A stretch of 5,859 nucleotides of DNA from Deltaproteobacteria bacterium RBG_16_54_11 (GCA_001797905.1 MGQS01000086.1:15623-21481); one strand, 5' to 3'. Positions 1 through 5,149 are shown, counted from the stretch's first letter. A program made the numbers and translations. Notes: generated by a model not told the origin, from the letters alone.

Positions 1-1
1 G

Positions 2-253
2 CTGCTCGACGTTGCCCCATCGGGCATCGAGGATACAATCATCTCTGCCGTGGAATGCCTGCCGGGCGTAACCGATTGTCATAATGTGAGGCTTCGATAT
101 TCCGGATCCCAGCTTTTTGTGGATATCCATATCCTGGTAAATGGCAATCAAACCCTGAAACAAGCCCACGATCTCACGGAAGAAATCGAATACACCATCC
201 AGCGACTTCTGCCGAATGTCGATGTCACTATTCACCCTGAGCCAAATATGTAG
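2..253 (+). CDS. Cation diffusion facilitator (CDF) metal transporter, C-terminal part (5' truncated)
   Basis: The frame is open from the window edge to a TAG at 251-253, leaving 83 residues of a protein that begins outside. They match the cytoplasmic C-terminal dimerisation domain of CDF transporters, which export Zn, Fe, Co or Mn in exchange for protons. Visible hallmarks are a helix ending in 'LPGVTDCHNVRLRYSG', a beta strand 'LFVDIHILV', a helix with 'QAHDLTEEIEYTI' and the terminal strand 'VDVTIHPEP'. The His in the AHD segment and the His-Pro-Glu-Pro end sit where metal-binding residues lie in the C-terminal domain of E. coli YiiP. The membrane domain that would define the metal is missing, so specificity cannot be called. 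A GTG at 50 is internal to the domain and is not the true start. Confidence 0.85.
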   Translation: MLDVAPSGIEDTIISAVECLPGVTDCHNVRLRYSGSQLFVDIHILVNGNQTLKQAHDLTEEIEYTIQRLLPNVDVTIHPEPNM

Positions 254-342
254 TATGCTATCGCGCACACGGTGATGCACAGGGCGGGTATAGGATCATC
301 AGCGTGTCTGTGGGAAAGGTACTCGTAGGAGGCTTTGGCGAG

Positions 343-423
343 ATGCCCCTCTATCAAGGAGAGATGGCGCCGGGGCTGGTGCCTTATGATGCGATGGTTT
401 GGTTTAGACTTGAGAAGGATTGA
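343..423 (+). CDS. Possible short ORF (26 codons) ahead of the membrane protein gene
   Basis: An ATG at 343 has a strong Shine-Dalgarno, TAGGAGG (326-332), though the 10-base spacing is slightly long. It opens a 26-codon frame ending at TGA 421-423, only four bases before the next gene's ATG at 428. The peptide ends '...PYDAMVWFRLEKD'. The same frame is open well upstream, so a GTG at 304 giving 39 codons is also possible. The short spacing would allow translational coupling. I do not recognise the peptide; it could be a leader, a small protein, the tail of a decayed gene or chance. Confidence 0.25.
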   Translation: MPLYQGEMAPGLVPYDAMVWFRLEKD

Positions 424-427
424 AAAG

Positions 428-781
428 ATGATGAACATAAAACTATACATAGTTATTGCCGCTTCTTCCTTCGGCTTGATGATTGTCGGAAGCATTATCG
501 CCGGCCTTTTTGGTGCCAGAGGGTACACCACTGATCCCCAGCTGGAAAAAACAATGTTAATAATCTATGGTGTCCTTTTTCTCGCCCTTTCCTTTGCGGC
601 AGTGCCGATCTTATTGAGGGTATTTACCACGCTGCAAGCGCAGATCGGCAATGGGGATCTACCCCCCATACGGTGGATCAGAAAAAATGAATTTGTCATA
701 AGCTGTTGGGTGTGGGGGATTTTTCTCCTGGGGTTGATCATCGCGCTGCCCACGGCTCTCAAGGATTGGTTTTCGAGATAG
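428..781 (+). CDS. Small three-helix inner membrane protein, unknown function
   Basis: This encodes 117 residues. I chose ATG 428 over the longer upstream frame because GAGAAGGA (412-419) lies 8 bases before it, and because the protein then begins directly with a membrane segment. An adjacent ATG at 431 is a second option. Predicted helices are about residues 8-29, 43-65 and 88-110. Loop 1 (30-42) is short and polar; loop 2 (67-87) carries 'GNGDLPPIRWIRKNE'. The C-terminus 'KDWFSR' is short and basic. I do not recognise a family and see no catalytic motif. It lies downstream of the CDF transporter in the same direction but 174 bases away, so a shared transcript is possible, not shown. Confidence 0.75.
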   Translation: MMNIKLYIVIAASSFGLMIVGSIIAGLFGARGYTTDPQLEKTMLIIYGVLFLALSFAAVPILLRVFTTLQAQIGNGDLPPIRWIRKNEFVISCWVWGIFLLGLIIALPTALKDWFSR

Positions 782-824
782 CGCAGGGAATCACGGAGCG
801 CTTAGAGCGCACCTACGGGACTCA

Positions 825-860
825 CAAGATAGTATAACGCTGGGGCCCATAAATATCTTG
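825..860. repeat. Inverted repeat upstream of and touching the -35 box
   Basis: CAAGATA (825-831) is the exact reverse complement of TATCTTG (854-860). Inside these arms TAT (833-835) can also pair with ATA (849-851). The right arm overlaps the first three bases of the TTGACG -35 hexamer at 858-863. The arms are 29 bases apart centre to centre. That geometry suits an operator bound by a dimeric regulator, or a hairpin at the end of the upstream transcript; there is no T-run, so a terminator is less likely. Confidence 0.4.
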
Positions 861-887
861 ACGCTGCCGATATCCCTCTGTTATAGT
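858..887 (+). promoter_or_regulatory. Sigma-70-like promoter for the exported-protein gene
   Basis: TTGACG (858-863, five of six consensus matches) is followed after 18 bases by TATAGT (882-887, five of six matches). Transcription would start near 894, giving a leader of about 50 bases before the ATG at 944. It is the best promoter-like sequence in the first kilobase and lies in the 162-base gap before the gene. Confidence 0.55.
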
Positions 888-943
888 TCATCATGCGATC
901 ACGTGCGCACTTCGGAGAATTCCTTGATTGAGGTTCATAAATC

Positions 944-1702
944 ATGAAGCGTATTTTCATCATATGTTTTATATCTTTCCTGGTGGCGTGCAACGCCTTT
1001 GCGGAAAGGAAGGGTGAATCAGGTATGAAAGCACAGAATGACCTCATGGCAGTACTGTCATGTTTCGGTTACGGGTATACCGTAGCGGTTGTCATTAACG
1101 GGGTCCCCACCTCGATAAAGGGGGGCAAATCGGAAAGCATGCGGCTCTTCAACCAGGATAATGAGATGGCAAAAAACGCATCACCCGACATGAAGAAATT
1201 ATTCATCTTGAAACCGGGTGAAAACCAGATTCAGCTCGAGTTCAAGAAAGAGGGCGGTGCGAATGATAAGCTCACCCTCTCGCTTGAGCTGGAGGCTTAC
1301 CCGGCGCCGGTGTTCTTGCTCTACAGCGCCAGGAAGCCGTCGGGCAAGGTGAATACAAGCGTCATCCTCCAGAAGGACGTCCCTCAGAACTTCAAACCGG
1401 TATTTATCTCTGACGAGGGAGAAAACAAATCCGTCTTTGTCCATGTCAGCACCATGGATGCCACGGTTACCCCTATCCTGAACGGCGTTACCGGGATGAC
1501 CCTTGGCGGGATGCCGGGCTCAATACCGCTTGAGGGGACAAAACCAGGCAAGAATGAACTGATCGTCAAGTATAAGGCAGATCCTTCCTCAACAAAGGAA
1601 TTGAGGTTTGCCGTCATTACCCCGGAGGGGGCGCGCTTTATCACCAAGAAGATAACTGATCCGTCGGAAAAGGAAGAAAGGTTCCCGTTCAACGCGAGAT
1701 GA
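944..1702 (+). CDS. Exported protein or lipoprotein with two related beta-rich modules, unknown function
   Basis: This encodes 252 residues from ATG 944; GAGG at 930-933 is a modest ribosome site. Residues 1-20 form a signal peptide: Lys-Arg, a hydrophobic core, then Leu-Val-Ala-Cys (13-16), which fits a lipobox with lipidation at Cys16. Signal peptidase I cleavage after Ala-Phe-Ala (18-20) is the alternative. The mature part has two similar segments. Residues about 46-118 contain 'VVINGVP' and later 'LKPGENQIQLEFKK'. Residues about 174-226 contain 'PILNGVT' and later 'TKPGKNELIVKYKAD'. Each has an Asn-Gly turn, a variable loop, and a Pro-Gly-(Glu/Lys)-Asn turn leading into an alternating strand, suggesting duplicated Ig-like beta-sandwich modules. 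No catalytic motif is visible. A binding or structural role in the periplasm or on the membrane is inference. Confidence 0.8.
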   Translation: MKRIFIICFISFLVACNAFAERKGESGMKAQNDLMAVLSCFGYGYTVAVVINGVPTSIKGGKSESMRLFNQDNEMAKNASPDMKKLFILKPGENQIQLEFKKEGGANDKLTLSLELEAYPAPVFLLYSARKPSGKVNTSVILQKDVPQNFKPVFISDEGENKSVFVHVSTMDATVTPILNGVTGMTLGGMPGSIPLEGTKPGKNELIVKYKADPSSTKELRFAVITPEGARFITKKITDPSEKEERFPFNAR

Positions 1703-1806
1703 GCGAGCGCCTGCTCAAGCTCCTTCAGGGTTATCTTTTCTTCTCTCGCAGGATGTTCGGGGCCGGACACCGCCTACAGGATCCTCTCCATGCCCGCACG
1801 ATATGA
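1699..1806 (+). CDS. Possible small ORF (35 codons) overlapping the preceding stop
   Basis: The ATG at 1699 overlaps the TGA stop of the exported-protein gene (1700-1702) in an ATGA arrangement typical of translational coupling. The frame runs 35 codons, beginning 'MSERLLKLLQGYLFFSRRMF', to TGA at 1804-1806, and a small terminator-like hairpin starts two bases later. Against it, there is no close Shine-Dalgarno (a purine-rich run at 1672-1681 is too far away) and the second half looks non-descript. I do not recognise it. Confidence 0.3.
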   Translation: MSERLLKLLQGYLFFSRRMFGAGHRLQDPLHARTI

Positions 1807-1807
1807 A

Positions 1808-1832
1808 AAGCCCTTGCTGGGCTTGATCTTTT
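1808..1832 (+). terminator. Weak intrinsic terminator after the exported-protein unit
   Basis: AAGCCC (1808-1813), a five-base loop and GGGCTT (1819-1824) form a perfect 6-bp stem, followed by GATCTTTT. The T-run is short and offset, so efficiency would be modest. Its place between two + strand units fits a terminator. Confidence 0.4.
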
Positions 1833-1873
1833 AGGCTGTTACAGAACCAGCTGTCCCCTCTTGGTTATCTGTC

Positions 1874-2245
1874 ATGGGCATAACGAAGCGAGATATCAAG
1901 GTCCTCCAGCAGACAAGCTCCAAACAATTCCGCTTGGCGTGTACCATAGGCATTGCCCTGGTAATCGTGGTCTTCTTGGTAGGGGCGGCGAACAATATAC
2001 GGCTGTGCCACGGCTTCGGCGCTCTGGCCGGGCTCGGCGTTGGACAGGTCTTCGTCACCTGGATCAGGGGTGTTCCTGAATCGCAGGTTTCCCTCGAGAT
2101 AGTGCTTTTGGCGATACAGAGATTGCAGATGGCGCTTATCTCGCTGGCGGTGGTTGCCATCTTAGCGGTAGCGCTCTGGGCGCTGCTCGCTACATCTTAC
2201 AGAAACGCCCGCATACTGGAGTCACTCAAGGGCAAGCGACGCTAA
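1874..2245 (+). CDS. Small two-helix membrane protein, unknown function
   Basis: This encodes 123 residues. ATG 1874 is the only good start, since the frame is closed by a TAG at 1832-1834 and has no other initiation codon between; no clear Shine-Dalgarno precedes it. Predicted membrane helices are about residues 21-39 and 86-106. Between them lies a Gly-rich stretch (47-57, 'GFGALAGLGVG') that could be a short re-entrant or amphipathic segment, then a polar loop with 'WIRGVPESQ'. The C-terminus (107-123) is strongly basic and so probably cytoplasmic. I do not recognise a family. It is the first gene of a same-direction run of membrane-protein genes that ends at 3271. Confidence 0.7.
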   Translation: MGITKRDIKVLQQTSSKQFRLACTIGIALVIVVFLVGAANNIRLCHGFGALAGLGVGQVFVTWIRGVPESQVSLEIVLLAIQRLQMALISLAVVAILAVALWALLATSYRNARILESLKGKRR

Positions 2246-2253
2246 CTTTTGAT

Positions 2254-2285
2254 CCCGGCCGTTACCAAGCACGTACAGGGCCGGG
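2254..2285 (+). promoter_or_regulatory. GC-rich hairpin directly upstream of a ribosome binding site
   Basis: CCCGGCC (2254-2260) pairs perfectly with GGCCGGG (2279-2285), an all-GC 7-bp stem with an 18-base loop. It ends one base before AGAAGG (2287-2292), the Shine-Dalgarno of the gene at 2299. No T-run follows, so it is not a classic terminator. It may stabilise a processed end or tune initiation of the downstream gene. Confidence 0.4.
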
Positions 2286-2298
2286 AAGAAGGTCGGTT

Positions 2299-2586
2299 AT
2301 GAACAAGGGTGAACAGGATCATCTGCTGGACAGGCTGGCCGGGATCTTTATCCGCTGCTTCTTTCTGTCCTTCGGGCTATTGCTCCTCTGGTTCTTTCTC
2401 TACGCGCTGGGGGGAGGAGAATGGAGCTATACTATAATTTCCCACTGGTCCGCCCTGAGCAGGCATGCCTATGATCTGTTGAATTATTGCGCCATGGCAT
2501 TCGTCAAGATGTGCGCCATCCTCTTCTTCTTGTTTCCCTATCTCTCCATCAGGCTCGTGTTACGAAAGAAGAAAAAGAACAGATAA
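2299..2586 (+). CDS. Small two-helix membrane protein, DUF6868-like
   Basis: This encodes 95 residues from ATG 2299, with AGAAGG six bases upstream. After a polar amphipathic start (1-15), helix 1 spans about residues 16-37. The loop has 'GGGEWSYTIISHWSALS', and helix 2 about 62-88 contains 'YCAMAFVKMCAILFFLFPYLSIRL', interrupted by Pro80. A lysine-rich tail (90-93) places the C-terminus inside. The order Trp-Tyr in the loop, His-Trp, a Leu-Ser-x-x-x-(Tyr/Phe)-Asp segment, then Tyr-x-x-Met-Ala-Phe-x-Lys and Pro-Tyr-Leu, resembles the small membrane proteins I recall as DUF6868. That assignment is from memory and unverified. Function is unknown. Confidence 0.75.
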   Translation: MNKGEQDHLLDRLAGIFIRCFFLSFGLLLLWFFLYALGGGEWSYTIISHWSALSRHAYDLLNYCAMAFVKMCAILFFLFPYLSIRLVLRKKKKNR

Positions 2587-2630
2587 CCGTCAATGCATCA
2601 GGACGCGGCACTGCCCAAGCAAAGCGGATG

Positions 2631-2646
2631 TACCGCATGTGCGGTA
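2631..2646. promoter_or_regulatory. Perfect 16-base dyad abutting the Shine-Dalgarno
   Basis: TACCGCATGTGCGGTA has two perfect 7-base arms (2631-2637 and 2640-2646) around TG. Its last base is the first of AAAGGAGG (2646-2653), the ribosome site of the gene at 2658. As DNA it looks like a compact operator; as RNA it forms a 6-bp stem with a four-base ATGT loop that could affect ribosome access. Confidence 0.45.
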
Positions 2647-2657
2647 AAGGAGGCCAT

Positions 2658-3155
2658 ATGACCATTCGCACGTATACGAAAGCCGTTTTGCTCACGGCAC
2701 TTGTTACCCTTTCTCTCGGGGGGTTCTTGCTCCACGTCAGAATCCACCCGGTCTCGCAAAATTCGGCAAACTTTATTCCCTTGATCTCCGGCGTGCTGAG
2801 CATCCTGGTAGTCCCCCTGCTTTTTTCCTTTAAGAAGACGGTCGAGTACGGCTACGTGTTAAACGGCATCTTGGTGATCATAGGCACGATCGCGATGGCC
2901 CACCTTTCCATAGTTAATTGGCCTGCGCCGGCAACAGCGGGATCGATCATCTTCAAGACACTGCTCATCGATATATTGATTCTCTGGAGCAAATTCTTCG
3001 TCGGGAAGGCCCTCTTTGATTTGGAATTCTTTGGCTATGATCCGCACAAGGCCAAAAAGGGTATAACGTACCGTTACCCGAACCTCGGGTGGTGGATGGT
3101 CCACCTGGTAGCGATCAGCCTGGTCTATCTACTCGGCAACCTGGTATGGAGGTAA
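2658..3155 (+). CDS. Polytopic membrane protein, about four helices, unknown function
   Basis: This encodes 165 residues. ATG 2658 is chosen over an earlier in-frame ATG at 2487 because an almost ideal Shine-Dalgarno (AAAGGAGG, 2646-2653) lies four bases before it. The longer version would also overlap the preceding gene by 100 bases and add a non-hydrophobic leader. Predicted helices are about residues 8-26, 40-57, 64-86 and 145-163, plus a weaker hydrophobic stretch at 95-115. A conserved-looking soluble loop (112-142) reads 'KFFVGKALFDLEFFGYD' and then 'KKGITYRYPN'. The last helix starts Trp145-Trp146 with His149, a pattern repeated in the next tiny gene. His26, His30, His82 and His149 lie at or near predicted membrane edges, so metal or haem contact is imaginable but unproven. 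I have an impression of similar deltaproteobacterial proteins but know no named family. Confidence 0.8.
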   Translation: MTIRTYTKAVLLTALVTLSLGGFLLHVRIHPVSQNSANFIPLISGVLSILVVPLLFSFKKTVEYGYVLNGILVIIGTIAMAHLSIVNWPAPATAGSIIFKTLLIDILILWSKFFVGKALFDLEFFGYDPHKAKKGITYRYPNLGWWMVHLVAISLVYLLGNLVWR

Positions 3156-3157
3156 TT

Positions 3158-3271
3158 ATGCGAAGGTTTAAACTGTTTACCTTAAACTGGTGGATCCTTC
3201 ATCTCCTGGCCATCTTATTTTTCTTGTACTTGGGCCATGCCGTGCACTTTGTGAAGGCATTGCCCGGGTAG
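3158..3271 (+). CDS. 37-residue single-helix membrane mini-protein, partial copy of the upstream protein's last helix
   Basis: ATG 3158 follows GGAGGT (3148-3153) by four bases; that ribosome site lies inside the last codons and stop of the preceding gene (TAA 3153-3155), so translation is probably coupled. The peptide has a basic start (MRRFK), one membrane helix of about residues 10-31 and a short tail. Residues 9-26 align without gaps to residues 143-160 of the upstream protein, with 9 of 18 identical, including Trp-Trp, His, Leu, Ala-Ile and a closing Leu-Gly. The strong ribosome site, compact spacing and this similarity argue that it is translated. It may pack beside, or regulate, the larger protein; that role is inference. 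Confidence 0.65.
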   Translation: MRRFKLFTLNWWILHLLAILFFLYLGHAVHFVKALPG

Positions 3272-3287
3272 AACCCCTAATTTTTTT
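3266..3287 (+). terminator. Possible terminator at the end of the membrane-protein cluster
   Basis: GGGT (3266-3269), loop AGA and ACCC (3273-3276) make a short stem overlapping the mini-gene's stop, followed by CTAA and seven T residues (3281-3287). The stem is only 4 bp, but the T-run is the longest noted in a gap between genes here, and the site lies exactly at the end of the cluster. An alternative pairing, CCCCT (3274-3278) with AGGGG (3295-3299), would bury the T-run in a loop. Confidence 0.35.
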
Positions 3288-3303
3288 GCTATCCAGGGGA
3301 AAA

Positions 3304-3367
3304 CCGCCTGCGATGGAGCCGGGTCAGACAAAGAGCTGACCCGCTTTCGTTCCATATATGCAGGCGG
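3304..3367. repeat. Large nested palindrome (REP-like or structured RNA/terminator)
   Basis: Three nested stems occupy 64 bases. The outer stem is CCGCCTGC (3304-3311) with GCAGGCGG (3360-3367). The middle one is ATGGA (3313-3317) with TCCAT (3351-3355). The inner one is CGGGTCAG (3320-3327) with CTGACCCG (3336-3343), around an 8-base loop. That is 21 perfect pairs, with a bulge between outer and middle stems and a small asymmetric internal loop between middle and inner stems. The inner GGGTCAG/CTGACCC stem resembles palindromes that accompany REP-associated tyrosine transposases in some proteobacteria (recalled, not checked). No such transposase is in the window. It could also be a bidirectional terminator or the leader structure of the gene at 3393. 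Confidence 0.6.
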
Positions 3368-3392
3368 ATCTACGGTTAGGTCCTATCAGAAA

Positions 3393-4136
3393 ATGCAAAC
3401 ATGCAAATACTGCGGTCGATTAAAAACGCTCGTTAAATCGCATATCATCCCGCGCTCATTTTGCGAGATTAAATCCTTCCAACAGAATGCACCTCATAAC
3501 GCGCTCTCCCTGCCGTCGGATTCCGCGGATTTAAAACCTGTCAAGCGGTCGATCGGGATGTGCGATGACGAGCTGTTCTGCAAGGTTTGTGAAGATAAAT
3601 TTATGATCTACGATGCGTACGCATTCAAGCTATTGCACGAACAAGGCAATCGCAGAAAAACCTTGAGAGATGAGCAAGGGCAGGTGCTCGGCGCTTACTA
3701 TGAAACCTATGACTATAATAAACTAAAACTTTTTTTCATCTCTGTTTTATTAAGGGCCGGGCTGAGCGACGTTTTTTTCTTTAAGCATGTCAAGGTCGGG
3801 CCATACCTGGAGCAGCTCAAAGACGCCGTTGATGCCGGGGCAGCTCCGGCATCAAATGATTTTGCGGTCTTTCTGGCTTATTATGATGAGATAAAAAGGG
3901 GGCCGATACTCTTCCCGCCGTCCCAGAAAAGAATACAAAAAATAAAGTTTTTCTATTTTCATATAGGCCAGGTTATTTTCTACATTAAGATCGATAAGAG
4001 AGCAACTCCACAGGAGTTGCAACCGATTATCCTGCAACCATCGGGCAAGCTTGTTCTCATGACATTAAGCCACAAGGATCCCGCGAACTTCGACATACTC
4101 AAGGGCATCGAAAGGATTCGCCATGGAATCGAATAA
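3393..4136 (+). CDS. HNH-like zinc-binding protein of the 'SHIIP' type, putative nuclease
   Basis: This encodes 247 residues; ATG 3393 has only a weak ribosome site. The N-terminus holds a treble-clef-like metal site: Cys4-x2-Cys7, then Ser16-His17-Ile-Ile-Pro20, then Cys63-x2-Cys66 followed by Glu67. The order CxxC, SHIIP and CxxCE is that of an HNH-endonuclease-related family I recall, usually annotated only as HNH or hypothetical. In the classical motif the His of SHIIP would be the first catalytic residue; a clear Asn and final His of a standard HNH core are not evident, so activity is uncertain. The middle segment (about 111-137) includes 'LKLFFISVLLRAGLSD' and 'VKVGPYLEQL', also typical as I recall. 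The gene is visibly AT-rich: lines sampled by eye are 37-42% GC against about 65% in the next gene, suggesting separate ancestry. Its end overlaps the next gene by 14 bases. Confidence 0.7.
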   Translation: MQTCKYCGRLKTLVKSHIIPRSFCEIKSFQQNAPHNALSLPSDSADLKPVKRSIGMCDDELFCKVCEDKFMIYDAYAFKLLHEQGNRRKTLRDEQGQVLGAYYETYDYNKLKLFFISVLLRAGLSDVFFFKHVKVGPYLEQLKDAVDAGAAPASNDFAVFLAYYDEIKRGPILFPPSQKRIQKIKFFYFHIGQVIFYIKIDKRATPQELQPIILQPSGKLVLMTLSHKDPANFDILKGIERIRHGIE

Positions 4137-4998
4137 AACAATTCGTATCTTTGACGGCGCCACCGCGATTATCACGGGCGGCGCATCGGGCATCGGCCGG
4201 GCGCTTGCCGAGGAATTGGCAAAACGCGGCTGCGAGGTGATGGTGGTTGATCTGCAGATCGCATTAGCACAGGAGGTTGCCGCAAAGATCCGTGCCTCCG
4301 GCGGCAAGGCAAAGGCGGCGAAGGTGGATGTGACTGATTTTCCCGCTATGAGAAAGCTGGTCAAGGAAACAGTTAAACGCTTCGGCCGGTTGGACTATAT
4401 CTTTAATAATGCGGGGATCGTCATCGGCGGCGGCGTCAATCTGTACGGCATCGCGGATTGGCATAAGGTTATCGATGTCAACCTTTGCGGCGTCATCAAT
4501 GGCATTCAAGCAGCTTACCGGATCATGCTGGAGCAGGGATTCGGGCATATCGTCAATACCGCCTCCATGGCCGGATTTATGCCGGGTCCCGGGAACACAG
4601 TCTATACTATGACCAAGCATGGGGTAGTGGGTCTTTCAACATCGCTGCGTGGCGAGGCCGCACAGATGGGGGTGCGCGTGAGCGTCGTATGCCCCGGCGT
4701 TATTCGGACGCCTATCTTAGAAGGGGGAGGGCGCTATGGCAAGATGCTTGTAGATATGTCCCCGGACCAGCAGCAACGCATGTCGGAGATGTTCGAAAAA
4801 CTCAAGCCCATGCCCCCGCATATATTTGCACGCAAGGTGCTCAATGCCGTGGCGAAAAACAAGGCGATTATTATTGTGCCGGCATGGTGGCGGGTGTTCT
4901 GGTGGATCAACCGGTTATCCCCTGCCCTTGGGATATTCCTCGCTCAAAGGTCCTTTCAGCATAACCTCAAGAAGCTCGGCCTGTTGCCGATGCAGTAA
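4123..4998 (+). CDS. Classical short-chain dehydrogenase/reductase (SDR)
   Basis: This encodes 291 residues from ATG 4123, with AAAGGA (4111-4116) six bases upstream inside the preceding gene. The SDR fold is complete. TGGASGIG (18-25) binds the dinucleotide, Asp43 at the end of the second strand favours NAD(H) over NADP(H), Asp69 contacts adenine, and NNAG (95-98) follows. The catalytic set is Asn120, Ser148, Tyr161 and Lys165 (Tyr-x-x-x-Lys), with 'CPGVIRTPI' (190-198) after it. It should oxidise an alcohol or reduce a ketone; the substrate cannot be read from sequence. The C-terminal extension (253-291) is rich in Trp and hydrophobic residues ('AWWRVFWWINRLSP'), which may attach the enzyme to the membrane or to a lipid-like substrate. 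The 14-base overlap suggests translational coupling to the HNH-like gene. Confidence 0.93.
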   Translation: MESNKTIRIFDGATAIITGGASGIGRALAEELAKRGCEVMVVDLQIALAQEVAAKIRASGGKAKAAKVDVTDFPAMRKLVKETVKRFGRLDYIFNNAGIVIGGGVNLYGIADWHKVIDVNLCGVINGIQAAYRIMLEQGFGHIVNTASMAGFMPGPGNTVYTMTKHGVVGLSTSLRGEAAQMGVRVSVVCPGVIRTPILEGGGRYGKMLVDMSPDQQQRMSEMFEKLKPMPPHIFARKVLNAVAKNKAIIIVPAWWRVFWWINRLSPALGIFLAQRSFQHNLKKLGLLPMQ

Positions 4999-5024
4999 AC
5001 CGCATTCTCTATATAAGGACTTGC

Positions 5025-5054
5025 TTGACAACCACAGTGCATGTGTTTCATACT
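5025..5054 (+). promoter_or_regulatory. Sigma-70-like promoter for the murein hydrolase gene
   Basis: An exact consensus -35 TTGACA (5025-5030) is followed after 18 bases by CATACT (5049-5054), four of six -10 matches. Transcription would start near 5061, within an 8-base palindrome ATACGTAT (5059-5066), giving a leader of roughly 90 bases. It lies in the 151-base gap after the dehydrogenase gene, where I see no terminator. Confidence 0.45.
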
Positions 5055-5149
5055 TCCGATACGTATTCTATTGCGCCGCGATAACACCGCATAGAGGCAG
5101 GGTGCTCTCAGGCTGATTTCCTTTCCGGTCTTTTTGAGGAGTATGCAGT

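Noticed and set aside
798..810. GCGCT-TAG-AGCGC hairpin after the three-helix protein gene
   Set aside because: The stem is only 5 bp with a three-base loop and no T-run follows, so it is not supported as a terminator.
1384..1770. 128-codon minus-strand frame over the end of the exported-protein gene
   Set aside because: Its start 'REEKITLKELEQALAH' looks protein-like, but most of it is the antisense of a well-supported secreted protein gene and no ribosome site stands out.
2487..2657. N-terminal extension of the 165-residue membrane protein from ATG 2487
   Set aside because: It overlaps the preceding gene by 100 bases, lacks hydrophobic character and ignores the near-ideal ribosome site before ATG 2658.
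4485..4964. 159-codon + frame inside the dehydrogenase gene
   Set aside because: The SDR frame is complete with all catalytic residues; the alternative frame is Arg/Ala/Gly-rich shadow coding from a GC-rich gene.
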